From NCBI GenBank assembly GCA_029168955.1, contig JAPDOI010000717.1:186001-250000 (forward strand): a DNA stretch of 64,000 nt, read 5' to 3'. Each line of letters begins with the position of its first letter. Positions within the stretch are counted from its first letter, which is position 1. This DNA comes from Aplectana chamaeleonis (lineage: Eukaryota; Nematoda; Chromadorea; Rhabditida; Cosmocercidae). A program made the translations under genes and the position numbers. Positions 20,613 to 32,349 of this stretch are shown one piece after another. Under the pieces are notes generated by a model that saw nothing but the letters and a program-made list of their open reading frames with translations, made no database searches and was not told the DNA's origin.

Positions 20613-22385
20613 TCATAGGCGCAGAAAGGCGGCAACATCACTCGGCTTGTTCCACATATCACAAGCAGGCAGAGAAGTAGGTCTGGCAGAGCATGAAAAT
20701 AGATGTAGTGAATCATGACCAGTATTTTGACAGTCAGGACATTTATCCGGGACCAATTCGTCGATCCTATGTAGGTAGGCTTTGAGGTACGAAGAATGAC
20801 CGCAACGTAGACCCGCTAGAGTGACGCGGGAGCGTCTGGGCAGTCTTCTCACTGTCATCGACCGAAGGAGGCACACTACCAAGGACTGGATTAGGAGGGG
20901 CACAGGACAGGTATTCAGACACGAATCTGGTGTGTTCGATTTGCTGCAGCCTCTTCCTTGTGAGCTCAGAGGTGGCCCATCTTTGACGATCCACTGTAGA
21001 AATGGCAGCATGCAGCGGTGTGCGAATATTAGTCGTGCGTAAAACTTCCTTTGTGCTACCCCAGGTAGTACCCGCCAGAGCACGGAGGATGTTATTTCGC
21101 GTGTTGGCAGTTGCCGCTCGGATGCGCGTGTTTTCATTAAAGCGCAGTGAAGGATCCAGAAAGATTCCAGGTAGCCGAGGGTGCTTGGAGAGGGGCAACT
21201 GGCTACCTTCCCAGAGACCCTGGGATGTAGTTGATGCTCAGCCGTTGCAGTAGTGCACAGAGTGACGCTAGACTTTGAAGGAGAGACCTTTAGCTGCTTC
21301 GATTCAAGAAATTTGGCCAAGCTGCAGAGGTATTTGTTCATCTCCGTAGTGGCACGATCGATAACAGAGTCAGTGCATACAATTGTGATATCATCTGCAT
21401 ACAGACATAAGTGGATGTTGGGCGGCGGCTTCGGAATATCGGATAGATATAAAGCGAATAGGCTTGGTGATAATACTCCACCTTGAGGAACGCCCGCCTT
21501 CAAGGGAACCGACTTCGACAGGTGTCCGTCAGATTTCACACGTATGGAGCGATCTTTGACGAAGTTGTTAGTCCATCGTTTGCACCAGTCGGGCATGTCA
21601 CAGTCCAGAATCGATTTTGATAGCAAGGAAGTGCTGACATTGTCAAAAGCGGCAGTCAGATCAATTGCGACGACTAGACTTCTACCGGCGGGAGCATTTC
21701 TATTGAAACCAGCAATGATGTGTTCAGATACTGACGTTAATGCGGTGATGGTGGAGTGAGCCTTTTTGAAGCCATGCTGATGGACGTTCTGCTGTAGTGC
21801 GCCCTGGAGATGCGGGTTTATGATTTTCTCCGCCAACTTAGCTATAGGGGACAATAGGGATATGGGACGGTGTGACGTTGCTTTATCTTCTGGTTTGCCA
21901 GGCTTGGGAACTGGGAGAACAGTCGCTTGTTTCAAACGAGCAGGAATAATACCAGTGGTAAACGACGAATAGATAAGATCACTGAGTACCTCTGCGTACT
22001 GTTCCGGCAAATGCTTCAGATGAACAGCTGGAATGCCGTCTGGTCCTTCTGCCCTCGAATTCTTCATCGACTTGATGATGGTAGAGACGGTAGCAGCAGT
22101 TATGGCAGGTACGTCATGTCGACTGAGTTTTCTGATCGCACGTAAAGTACATCTGTGCTCTTTGTTGCGGCGAGATGAAGCAGAAGCATAGAGTTTACCA
22201 AGTTGACAGGCAGCCTTGTATCCGAATTCAAATCTGCCCGAGGGGAACTCAAGCGTATTGCGCGCAGGTGCCATCTTCTTCCCAGATAGTCGTTTTAGAA
22301 TGGTCCACGCTTGTTTGCTATCAGTCGCAAAATTGATGGATTCGGTGTACTCTCGCCAGCGTTTCTGCTTGTAGTCGTTCAGCAC
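20613..22385 (-). pseudogene. Family A reverse transcriptase
   Basis: The 590-codon frame has RT motifs AEGPDGIPAVHLKHLP, HRPISLLSPIAKLAEKI, AIDLTAAFDNVS (catalytic Asp), GVPQGGVLSPSLFALYL and LCLYADDITIV (catalytic YADD). It ends with the zinc knuckle CPDCQNTGHDSLHLFSC. The stretch encoded at about 20.83-21.2 kb is in the wrong frame, and about 105 codons are missing (after KEVLRTT, before NIRTPLHAA in copy 3 terms). Catalytic motifs are intact but the thumb and C-terminal part are not. Confidence 0.9.
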
Positions 22386-22431
22386 TTTAGAGATCTCATC
22401 TGATAGTAATGAAATGCACGGATCGGAAGGA

Positions 22432-23421
22432 TCATTTCTGCGTGTCGTCCCGTTGTGTGATTAGCTCCAGTGCTTCCTTTGGTACGTTAGGGTGGAACGT
22501 TCTTACACGACCGGTCGGAATGGCTATTCTGGAGGCTTCGCATATGGTGTCGACGACGAACTTCTCTTGGTCATGAACAGAGCCAGCTAGCGGATAGTTG
22601 GCTACCCGGCTGAGTAGCACCTCCTTAAACAGGACCCAGTTAGCCTTATTGTAGCTAATGTAACATTTGCTACGGCATCCAGAAAAAGGTCCGAGATGAC
22701 TATTAAGAGACAGATCCAATGTTGTGCTGATGGGTACATGATCACTGGCCATGGCCACAGATGTGAACCAGTTACAAGACATGGCAAGAGAAGAGGAAAC
22801 GAACGTGATATCAGGTGAGGAGGGCCTGCCCGTCGATGGGAGACGAGTAGGAGAATCTTCATTTATAGAAATTAGGTCACAATCATCCGCAAAAAGCTCA
22901 AGTAGTTCTCCTCTGTCATCGGGATCCAAGAAGGAGAACCAGGAAGGGGAATGAGCATTAAAGTCACCAGCCATGACAACAGATGAAGATGAGAGGATTG
23001 AAAATACATCATGTAAGTATGGTGTGGGATCAAATGCGTTGGGACAAGAGGTGGATGGGGGAATGTAAACATTGACAATATCCAGAGGACAGCTTTGCAA
23101 TACTATATGAACTCCTATACATTCAACAACATTGTCATTGGGAAGGTCAATAAGGTGAGATGGAATTGAAGATTTAACAAAAGTTGACACGCCACCGCCA
23201 TGTGATGTACGGGGAATATGATAGGATGTATAGCCGGGAAGGCGGGGCTGAGAAGGGGAGGACACGCTAAGTTTGGTCTCCTGTAGGAGGATGACATCAG
23301 GTTGTGAGCGTTCAATGTACAATGTAAGTTCCATAAGTTTGGCACGCAAGCCATTAATATTGAGTTGAAAAATGTTGAGACTATGAAGAGGAACCGTAGA
23401 AGGTGAATTAATACAAGACAC
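22432..23421 (-). pseudogene. Family A APE endonuclease
   Basis: The 329-codon frame contains FQLNINGLRAK, VILLQETKLS (catalytic Glu), GGGVSTFVKSS, VMAGDFNAHSPSW (D.N motif) and VAMASDHVPIST (catalytic SDH). This is the APE-type target-nicking nuclease, and it looks intact over its catalytic motifs. A 2-base loss near 22440 separates it from the RT frame. Confidence 0.9.
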
Positions 23422-23456
23422 ACAACAATAGGCATCAGTGTAATCATTGTAACTAG

Positions 23457-23744
23457 TTAACCCTTAACATTTGAGGTGTACCCAGCCAAGGCAACCACTG
23501 CTCTGGATGCTCGCATGTTGTGCCGACAATCCACAATGACGGCATGGATATCGCGGAGTCTCGTTTCGCGGTCCAGGATTCTTCTCAATGCCAGCTCGTA
23601 ACAGTAGAATACCAAGGAGTGTAGCAGCCAGCCATTTACACTCCCAAACAGAAAAACTCCTCGTGGAGTTGTTGACGCTCGTTTGATGAGTCTTCTTGAT
23701 CTTGGTAGTCGACTCCACAGATCCACCACGCGTAGGTTGAGCAT
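23457..23744 (-). pseudogene. Family A N-terminus with 2A-like motif and zinc finger (frameshifted)
   Basis: Starts MLNLRVVDLWSRLPRSRR, then a lost T in the T-run near 23648 shifts the frame. The second frame gives the hydrophobic leader WECKWLAATLLGILLLRAG, GIEKNPGP (23569-23592) and the PHD-like finger CRHCGLSAQHASIQSSG. The finger has lost one Cys compared with copies 2 and 3 (QSSG instead of QCSG). Confidence 0.82.
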
Positions 23745-23770
23745 CCCGGATCCTTCTGATCGACTACCTC

Positions 23771-24052
23771 CCGGGTAGTCATAAAAACCTTATTCTAGCT
23801 GCCCGAGTAATAGTAAAAGAAGAAGTTATGTGCGTAGAAGTTGCGAGCGCTGTAGGTAAAATAAAATGTATCTGCCGTAAACTATCTTCATCCTTCGAAT
23901 CATCGGAAACGTGTCTCATATTCGTGTTCAGCGCCTCAAATATCGCCTCTGGGAGAAGTTTGGGCAGAATTTTTTTTTGATTTTTTTTATAAGAAAATAA
24001 AAAAAATTTATCATTACTCGGGCAGCTAAAATAGGTTTTTACAAGTACCCGG
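23771..24052. mobile_element. MITE with CCGGGTA ends beside LINE copy 1
   Basis: 282 bp. The left end CCGGGTAGTCATAAAAACC..TAGCTGCCCGAGTAAT pairs with the right end ATTACTCGGGCAGCTA..GGTTTTTACAAGTACCCGG. Arms are about 45 bp. The fragment GCCCGAGTAGTAAAAG near 29310 belongs to the same family. LINE copy 1 was inserted just left of it. Confidence 0.75.
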
Positions 24053-26225
24053 AAAACGTTCGATCAGAAAAACATGGCTACATGCGTAGTTCTGGCAAAA
24101 GAGGTCTGGTCACTCCCTAGTAAGTCAATTGTCCGAAGAAACTCACAACATTAACTACAATAGGCCTGTGGACGAATCCAACGCCGGATCCCCCAATTTC
24201 TGGACCTATTGCAAAACCCTCTTCGTGGCTGCAAAGAAGAAGGCCACGCCTCCAGAAAAGAGCAACGGGGCCACACCCACCGACAAGTTTGCAATTTTCA
24301 AATGCCTTGGAAGGAACAATTCAACCCAACCTTAGGATCGTTTTCTAGTTCTCCTGCTTGTCTTGAAACGAATTTCACGATGATCGCAATCGTTTCTCCA
24401 GAATCGCTCAAAAAACCACTACAAAAAGGGTTACACATCCTCGAAGACTGTGAACTTGAATTGCAAAAATTTTGTGAACGGGTTAAGGCCTCCGTACACG
24501 GAAACGGAGTTGTCCTGTATTTCGCAGCTCGAGTTTCATTCGGGACCACTTCATTTGAAAGGAGTAGCCAAATGTTTCGAACTCCAAGAGAGAGGCGAAC
24601 TCCTCCATTTTGTGTTCTGAGAACACACCTAGTTGACCCAGGCTTGTTTTTTCGTAATTCACAGTCGTCGCACTGGAGCAGACCATAATATAAAGGTAGA
24701 AGATAACCAATGGAAGAACATATATTTTGATTAAAATCCAATGCGCGTCTCGTCCCAATCGAGATCGAAAACCTGTCGTAGGCGTGGCCCGCTTGCTCTT
24801 TTATGGGGGCAAGGTCGACTTTTTCCCTTGTTTATTCGGGAGAATTGAGATTTCGCGCTTGGCAGGGCTACCATACACGACGGCCGGGCTATAGTACCAA
24901 AAATTACCCCTGCGTTTGGACTATTTTTGAGCTCACTTTTAGAATATTTGCGAAAAACTGAAATCAACGCGAGAAAGCATTCCTAGATTTTAGATGCCAC
25001 AGCGCACATTCACTCTCTCCACAAACAAACGAGCTTACCATGCAGAATTTCTATGTACTTCATGACACACAAGGGACATTCTACATTTCTTTCTAAAAAT
25101 GCCTTGAAATAGCAAATTATTCTTTTTCGCTATCAATTCCTTGCTAATGTTTTCAACTGTTTGATAGTGAGCAAATATGAGAGGAGAATTCGCACCCCAC
25201 ATCAGCCCATTTTTCGGTGCTACGCTAACACCCGTGCATAGTGTTCACAATTCTGCACGCCTGGTGGCATCGCACTGCTTCGTGGCTGATTTTTCTGCTA
25301 GGGCATGACATGGCAATATTTTCCTTGGACGCATTGTGTCTCTTAGGCGCTTTTTTGTCTTTTAGTTCTAAGGATTGCCACGTTCAACTACCCTAACTTG
25401 AGATACTTGTTCCTAGAGCCATAGTTGATTATAAGGATTATAAATGTACGAATCAATTCTTGAAGTTGTTATATAACCTTGCTTGGCGACACTAACCGCT
25501 TTGTTCAATGAACATCAATATGCCGCACTACAGAACGAGGTCGAAAAGGTAATTCTCTAACAGGGGCGTCCCCTCCGAGAGCCGAGATGTCCTGGAGAAA
25601 GTTCTAATGAACGTTGTGGAGGATAAATAGAGTAACAATTATGCATGTTGGATTTTCTCAATAAACCTTTCAGTAGACCGAAAAATTGCAAAAACAAGAA
25701 CTGATGAACGTGTTCCCTTCAAATGGCTACTATGGCCGTACTTTTGAATTTTCAGAAACGAAAACGCTGTCTAGTACATCTGGCAACCTCCTATCTGAAT
25801 GTGCTTTATTTGAATTAACCTTGAAAATAAAAATTTCGACTTTTTTACCTTGTACTCACACCCGCTTCATATAGAATCGATTTTTGGGGGATCAAACCAG
25901 GTTTAGTAGTTTTTAATAAAGGATTAGCAGATGTGCTAGGCAAGCGACTGCCGCCTCCTGAAAATGAAAACTACGGCCATAGCTTTCATCCAAACAGAAG
26001 ATTCATCACTTTGTTTTTCTACATTGGCAATGTTTCCCATTTGTTGATGCGAAAATGATTTTGAAATGTTCAAGACTTCGCGATTTTTAATTTAACCAAG
26101 TTAACTATCGAGTGAGACGGTGGCAACATTATCATACTTCACTATGAAGTCAAAGCGCTAGCACAAGCAAGAAACATTTTGTAAAGTAAGGAAATTCTCG
26201 TGTACTACAGGGGTTCACGCATTAA
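24053..26225. other. Long intron stretch without recognised genes
   Basis: AT-rich intron sequence. The only recognisable content is a decayed relative of the TTAA MITE interior around 24236-24450 (GATCGTTTTCTAGTTCTCCTG) and short ORFs without family resemblance. The reading frames near 24.2-24.97 kb on both strands look like repeat-derived noise. Confidence 0.5.
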
Positions 26226-26766
26226 AGGCAGTGTTCACTATGAAGAAAGTTGACCGTTTTTTTGGCGAAAACGTAAGCTTTGGGTCCTTCTAAGTCGAGT
26301 AAGTACGACCGAAAACGGTCAGGAAGTGGGTTAAAATTCCATGGACCAGCCGACCCATTGGATCATCCCGCCCACGTCACAAAACAGTCCTCCTACGTTG
26401 GTTCCACCAGTACAATTACCGAATTTTTGAATACTCTTTATCGCGCAAGAATCAAACACCCAAGCATGTGAATTAGCCCATCTAATTTATAAGTTCTTGG
26501 TGTAAAAAAAAAACAGAAAACAAAGAAGTCGCTTACCAAAAAATTTCGAAGCTCAAAACCATTTTCAACGTTTTGTTCGACGTTTTGCCCGCAGTGCACA
26601 AAACACGCCAGCAGGCGTAAATAAATATTCAATAGATTTTTGCAAACAGTTTTTCTCCGATCTTCGAGTTTTATGAGGACTTTTCCCTATAATCCACTAC
26701 TTCGTAGACTTGCCTATTTAGAAACATGGAAAAGTAGAATAGGGTTTTTTATCGTAAACACTGCCT
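26226..26766. mobile_element. TTAA-flanked MITE, copy 4 (diverged)
   Basis: 541 bp. The ends AGGCAGTGTTCACTATGA / TTATCGTAAACACTGCCT are flanked by TTAA on both sides (26222-26225, 26767-26770). The interior differs from copies 1-3, so only the termini are shared, which is typical of MITE subfamilies mobilised by one transposase. Confidence 0.82.
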
Positions 26767-26875
26767 TTAAAATTTACAAGATTATTGACAACGAAAAGCC
26801 GAAATGTGAAGAAGAAACATGGTAGATGAGTGAATAAAAAAAAGGCAAGAGAAGTGTTGCAGAAGTTGCATAGCG

Positions 26876-26960
26876 TGAATCGAACTCACAGCCCCGCCCT
26901 TCCCTCAAAGCTTAGTAATCCACAGTGTTGTCCTCCCGACCATCCTCCCTTCCTGCTTGT
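26876..26960 (-). other. tRNA-like sequence (A and B box), probably a pseudogene or SINE
   Basis: On the minus strand, ATGGTCGGGAGG resembles an A box and GTGAGTTCGATTCACGC contains a good B box (GTTCGATTC). The 3' stem base GCTATGC has no matching 5' partner. I see no full cloverleaf, so this is most likely a tRNA-derived relic. Confidence 0.3.
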
Positions 26961-27459
26961 GGCAACATCAAACAAGTGATTATGTGAATGCTATGTACAA
27001 TGATCTTAGAAACAATCTATAGCTCACGAAAGAGCCAAAACCAAGCCGTCAATTTTTACAGTGCGATTTCCTTGCAATTAAATAAGCGTCAAGAAGACGA
27101 GCTCACTCCATCCGCTTCGAAACGAGAGTTAAAGCCAGTTCCCACAGCCTTTCAATTTTCTGGTGTACTGGAAGGTCCATTGAGAGAACCCAACATACAT
27201 TATTGTCACCCATCCATCCTCCACAACTTCCAGAAGGTTTTCTAGAATGTAACGGCCGTCGGGTGGGGGGCTTGTAAGAGTCTCTTTCCTTTTTGCCTAT
27301 TTTCTTTCTAAAAAAGGTCATCAAACATTTCTGTTTCCTTTCGATTAGACGTCCTCACTATGCGGTCAGGCGTTAAACAGTGTAACAGATGTGGCTATTA
27401 ATTAACCCGCGACCCTTGCTATGGTAACAGATGGCGCTTAATCGCGGGAATCATCGCAG

Positions 27460-28270
27460 AGATCCTAGTTTTATGTGATCGTACATTCCAAGTCAATGTG
27501 AGCGGATCTCCTTCTTCGGTTGAAAAGGCTCCAAGCAGGGTTCCGCATGGGAGGGTCCTGTCTCCAATTCTTTTCAATATATACTCTTTTAATCTTCCTC
27601 TTGCAATTTATGACTTAGGCGTGCATTGTAGAATGTTTGCCGACGACATGAAAATGTATTACGGTAAGGACCACTGATGCTTAGCCGTTGATGCTGCAGC
27701 AAATTGGTCCCGCAACAACATGCTTCCACTCTGCAGAAAAAAACAAAGGTTGTGTATTTGGGTTCCTTAGAACCTAAAACTGATGAGCATTTGAAAATCT
27801 TTACAGCTAGAGCAGAACACACTTTTTCTTCTAATCAGGGCCCTCAAAACCAAAACACTAAATTCCCTTTGAAAGCATATAAAATGTATAAGCGTTCAAT
27901 TTTTGAGTATGGAACTATCCATTGTTCGAAGTAAGAAGATCATAATCAATAGGTTGGAAAACACAAAATAGTTTCACCAGAAAGTTGTTCATTCGGTCGC
28001 TGAGATTCACTTACGCAAGTATACCACGTTGTCTGATAAGAAACAAAGTGCCCAACCTGAACACGTTACACCTTAGGCGCAGAAAAACGATCTTATCATA
28101 GTACATAACATTCTCAATCGAAGAATAGGTCTCAAGAGTACACACTTTTTCGAGGTAGCAATATCCAGAACAAGAGGTCAGCGGTTCAGAGTTGTTTTTC
28201 ATCAGCCTCGGGCTTTGTTAAGACGCGGCTTTTAAACGTGTTTAGTTGGAATGGATTATGTAAAGATAAG
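27460..28270 (+). pseudogene. CR1-like reverse transcriptase relic
   Basis: Decayed palm motifs VPHGRVLSPILFNIYSFNLP (motif B region, about 27540-27605) and CRMFADDMKMYYG (FADD catalytic motif, about 27627-27665) are readable. After several stops comes a C-terminal part near 28170-28230 (SRTRGQRFRVVFHQPRA). Many stops; dead copy. It resembles the CR1-type element at 36.7-39.7 kb more than family A. Confidence 0.72.
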
Positions 28271-28807
28271 CAGGGGAGCACAAACTTCAGGCAGTCTTAC
28301 CAGTATTAAAATACAGCTCTCTTGTTACTTGCACTATAATTCTTCATTCTTTTTCCAAGGCTATTAGGTTTTTATAGTTATGAAATTGGGCTTTTAAAGA
28401 TTCCATCGATCAGATTTTTTTACTGTGCTTCTACTATAATATATTTGTTGCCCTCTTCTTATTTTTACTTCGTCTTGCTATATTTTACAAGTGCACAACA
28501 TGTAATAAATTTGAAATTATGTTGAAGACGAGAGAAATCCTGAGCGAAAAATCGTATCAAGCGGCCCTCCCATATATTCACAACCGCTTGGAGTAAGATT
28601 AAGAGGGCATCATCACCGCAAAAGGAAGCATTATGTGGCCGATGCATGGATTAGCGGCGGATTCGTATGTCGAAATAGTCGGCATTCGTAATAAAAAGCG
28701 CCACGAAATATCAGCTGGATAACGGAAGAGAAACGGAAAACAAAAAATAAATAAATGAAAACAAACAGAAAAGGAAACGAAACAGAAAGCAGTCAAGAAC
28801 AACTCAC

Positions 28808-28973
28808 CTCATTTTTTTTATTCGGTCGGAAACAACTGCATCGCTTCTTGCCTTTCGTACATTGACAAGGCCGTTCAATATCTAAGTGCCGAACAAGAAA
28901 CTTCTCAAACGAGGTTCCAGCAGTCTTTTGAATATGGACGAACACTAGCACATCGTTACCGGTAATCGAAAAC
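28808..28973 (-). CDS. hst-6: hst-6 exon with 5'-PAPS-binding loop
   Basis: The exon starts after TTCTTTACAG and ends at ATGAG/GTGAGT. It reads FSITGNDVLVFVHIQKTAGT, then FEKFLVRHLD, ERPCQC and KRCSCFRPNKK. This is the HS6ST segment F...GDDV.VFLHIQKTGGT..G.HLV.N...E.PC.C..G.KKC.C.RPGK. HIQKTAGT (28913-28936) is the PAPS 5'-phosphosulfate loop. The exon is 166 bp (1 + 55 codons), ending in phase 0. It lies 26 kb upstream of the other recognised exons across an intron full of transposons. The preceding exon(s), with the cytoplasmic tail and Golgi signal anchor, were not found in the window. Confidence 0.9.
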
Positions 28974-29580
28974 CTGTAAAGAACACTAACCGTATCACTC
29001 CAAAGACTATGCCCAATCAAAATTTCGATCATGGGATTTATAAGTCACAAGGAAACTACTATTAGCGTAAGCAGCCATTCCTAGTAAGATGTACAGTTCT
29101 AGAACTATTGCCGGATTTGGAATCCGAATATGTCCATCCGAGCTGCGTACGATAGCTTTGAACGAAGTTATGAAAGTTTTTTTCACTATTTCCCATTGTT
29201 GGTGGAGAACTTCCTCATATCAATCAGGCGGGTCTGAGAGCGCTCAACGAAAACATCTCAAATCTGCCTTACCAGGGAGTGAATGACCAGACCGGGTTGC
29301 CAGAACTGCCCGAGTAGTAAAAGTGGAAAAGAAGTTTTGAATCAAAAAGTAATGAGACCTGTAGGCATAAAACCATTAAGCTACCGCAACCCGTCATAAT
29401 CTTGAGAAGGACAACAAACGGACCCCAAATTCGTGTACTACGCCCCGAACTACCTTCCCGGATAGCGTTTCGACCGTAAAATTTTATTGACCTCTGCCTT
29501 CCCAAAAATACGATTACGCCCGCCCCCCTCATGGGGCTCCAGAGGTCATTTTTTTTGCCCAGACTCCGTTCTCAATTGGG

Positions 29581-29920
29581 CAGGGTCGTGCAGAGTCGCA
29601 AAAGTTTTAGCTCGAAAATGAAGGTTACGGGGGAACGCGAAATTTTCGGTTCAGAAATGAAAATTTGATGAAGATAACTCAAAAATTCTCGATATTTCTG
29701 GTCACCAGAGAGAAGGACCGTAGCATTGCTCAAGTTTTAGACGCTAGAGCCCGACTACTGAACGAATATCCGGCGTGTGATGGTTTTAGGAAGCATATGT
29801 GAACTGCCCGAAAATCACCCTCCGGGGGGGGGGTCGCAAAATGTTGGATTTTAGAGAAAATATGATGGTGGGGGGATCGCTCCAATTTCGAGAAATTACG
29901 CAACGCCCCGCTTGACCCTG
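29581..29920. mobile_element. AGGGTCAA-end MITE, copy 3
   Basis: 340 bp, CAGGGTCGTGCAGAGTCGC / ...CGCCCCGCTTGACCCTG. The interior, with TTTTAGACGCTAGAGCCCGA, pairs with copy 1 in inverted orientation. Non-coding; a C/G-run near 29825. Confidence 0.65.
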
Positions 29921-31499
29921 CACTTGGGACTTCTCTGTGGTCTGTGCCGAGGCAGTTATCGAGTAAAAAAACTCAGAATCGGAATTTTAACCGAAATTTG
30001 GAACAAATTTGCGACTGTTAAAGAGTCCAACCCACCCGTGATCTCGATTGTCTATGAGGTGGTTGAATGAAGTATCCCATGCTGACGACTCGCTCAAAGC
30101 AGAGGAATCGGAATAGAGAAGGATTGGAGCCTGAGCTGCGGCGACGATCACTGCAGGTTGCTTGAGATCACTCCTAAACATGTTCTCACATAAGGATTAA
30201 CATGAAAGGTATCGAGAAGAAAGGCGAGAAATGTCTAACGATACTTCAGAGTTTCGCTGAATTACTAGACTCAAGTTCTACGGATGCATCATGGAGAAGA
30301 GTGTTGGATTGAAGCCTGCGTTGCGGCCCGAATTGAGAGGACATGATCCCCGTTGGTTTGAACATAGCGAAAGACCACCAACAAAAAAAGAAAAATACAG
30401 CTATTGAATGGAATGAAAAACAACCAAACATCCAGGAGCTTCTACCTAAAATTCTCTCCCACCTAACCAAACAACTCTCTACTCCCCTTTCGCCAATCCC
30501 ACCCCCCTCCCTTTACCTTTCCCAAAGCTTACAACTCTTTGAACTGCCCTGAGTTCCCTTCAATCGCCGTAAAACCTTGCTCCAATCGATATTTACCCTC
30601 AGTGAAAAATTCAAATGCTATCTTCTTCAAAATCGAAGACACTAGGGCTTCAGGCCTTATAAATGCTGTTTACCTAGCCCAGCCATACTTTCGCCATAGC
30701 CAGCATAATTCCAAGTCGACTATGGGCCTAGTGGAGCCTTCAATCTAAGCGACATTTCTGTGCGCATCTATACTAACCCGCCTCTCAAATCATCCGTCTC
30801 ATCTCGAAGTCCGCGATGGGCATGGGAATCCACCTGTAACAGCGAGAAAAGCTATCAAACACAAATTCTCAGAGCCTAATTTCGGTACCCAATAGAGCTG
30901 ACTCCACCCGAGGCCGCGGACTCAGGCGAGTTGAAGCATTGGGAGTAAAGTGATACACAGAGTTGAGGTCGGCACTATACTTGGGCACACCGAATATTTC
31001 GGATAATTTGAATTTGGACCTGAACATCAGAATATGTTTGAACCGTTCTTCTTCCCCGGCATTACTTCAGGTGAGAAGGCTCCCTCAATTCATGAGAGAG
31101 AGGAATAATACCGTTTCCTCAAACTGAGAATATCGGTTATTAACAAAATTATTCGAATAATTTCGAAAAAAAAATATTGATTGCAAGTATTTGAACGGCC
31201 GGAAATCTGCTCTCTCATTAATTGTGGAAGCGTTAACCCTAGACCAACTTGAAGAAACAGGGAAAAATAGAATAAATTCTGAGATTGCAGCGAAAAATGG
31301 AAAATAAGTCGCAGGAACAGTTCACATGCGACCATCGCGGCAACGGATCGCTTAGATGAGCTATAGTCTTGAGTGGCATGACCCTTTCATAGTCCGTCGA
31401 CGGGCTGTCGCGAGGCTCTCTGAACTTTGCAGATGGGCATCATTTACGCTTTTTTGAACAGGTTCAAAAATTTCCCAAACTGTTTAAGCTTTCTACGTA
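29921..31499. other. Stretch without recognised genes
   Basis: No coding exon recognised. Two loosely similar blocks (about 30060-30185 and 30255-30350, sharing GGATTGGAGCCTG/GGATTGAAGCCTG) suggest a diverged local duplication. Several 60-80 codon frames exist, but none shows a known domain. Confidence 0.4.
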
Positions 31500-31824
31500 T
31501 AGTCTTCATCAATGAAAGTAGGATCTGGTGAGGTTGCGGACTCGTCCTATTATACGGTAGTTTGTTAGAAGTATCAATATTTTTTCCGAGACATCTGAGA
31601 TAGATCGGCGAGTCTGTGTTTTCACCGATACGACTTCATCTGTGGAAGCAATGAAAACAGGCGAAAATGTGAGAGTGCACAGTGCTCTGAGTTTTCCATG
31701 GAAACAAAAACTCACCCACCAATCTCAGTTATTCAGAAAAAAATGAGTGATAACACGATCAAACTACAGTATGTTAGGGAGAGTCCGCAACCTCACCAGG
31801 CCCTACTTCCATTGCTGTAGGCTA
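31500..31824. mobile_element. MITE with TA target duplication, copy 2
   Basis: Same family as 2891-3201: TAGTCTTCATCAATGAAAGT / ...ACTTCCATTGCTGTAGGCTA with TA on each side (31498-31499, 31825-31826). Its left TIR is more mutated than in copy 1. Confidence 0.82.
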
Positions 31825-32127
31825 TATGTTTGTGATTAAAAAAACTCAACACGTCTCTAAGCTAATTCAAACCTCTAAGCTGAAATATAATCTTTTATAT
31901 ACTGTTTTTCCATCTTTTCAAGCTGTTGACTGACCTTCATATGGAATAAATCTTCTATGAACGCTCTTTGCCATATTGTGGTGTGCGCGAAGCTCTCGGT
32001 TTGGAAGATAGTTCCAAACTTGGCATTTTTACAAAATGTAGATCAGTAAAGGTTCTAAACACTGCCCAAGTTTCAGAAAAATCTGTTTTGTGGTTCTCGA
32101 GATATTGAAAAATTTGTGAATTTTAAA

Positions 32128-32129
<2 letters not shown>

Positions 32130-32212
<83 letters not shown>
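32130..32212. repeat. (TG)n(AG)n microsatellite
   Basis: About 34 TG units (32130-32198) followed by about 7 GA units (32199-32212). Both strands are open, giving Cys-Val and Thr-His homopolymer ORFs that should not be annotated as genes. Confidence 0.98.
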
Positions 32213-32349
32213 TCCGGTGAAACTTTTGAATGATAAGAAACATAGTTGGCCAATGGAGATGGAGTGGTATTGTGATAAGAGTGAATTGATTGCAAGCCTT
32301 AGAGTAGGTCTCCTTTACGTCCATCAGGAACCGTATGCACACCGTTTAT

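Larger units (their letters stand above)
20577..23754 (-). mobile_element. LINE family A, copy 1
   Basis: A minus-strand copy running from GGATCCGGGATGCTCAAC (5', near 23754) to the 3' tail (AAG)n (20577-20586). Flanks TCTAATCGACT (20566-20576) and TCTGATCGACT (23755-23765) match at 10 of 11 positions and are the likely target duplication. Relative to copy 3 it has an internal deletion of about 300 bp in the RT C-terminal region near 21.04 kb and several frameshifts. Confidence 0.88.
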
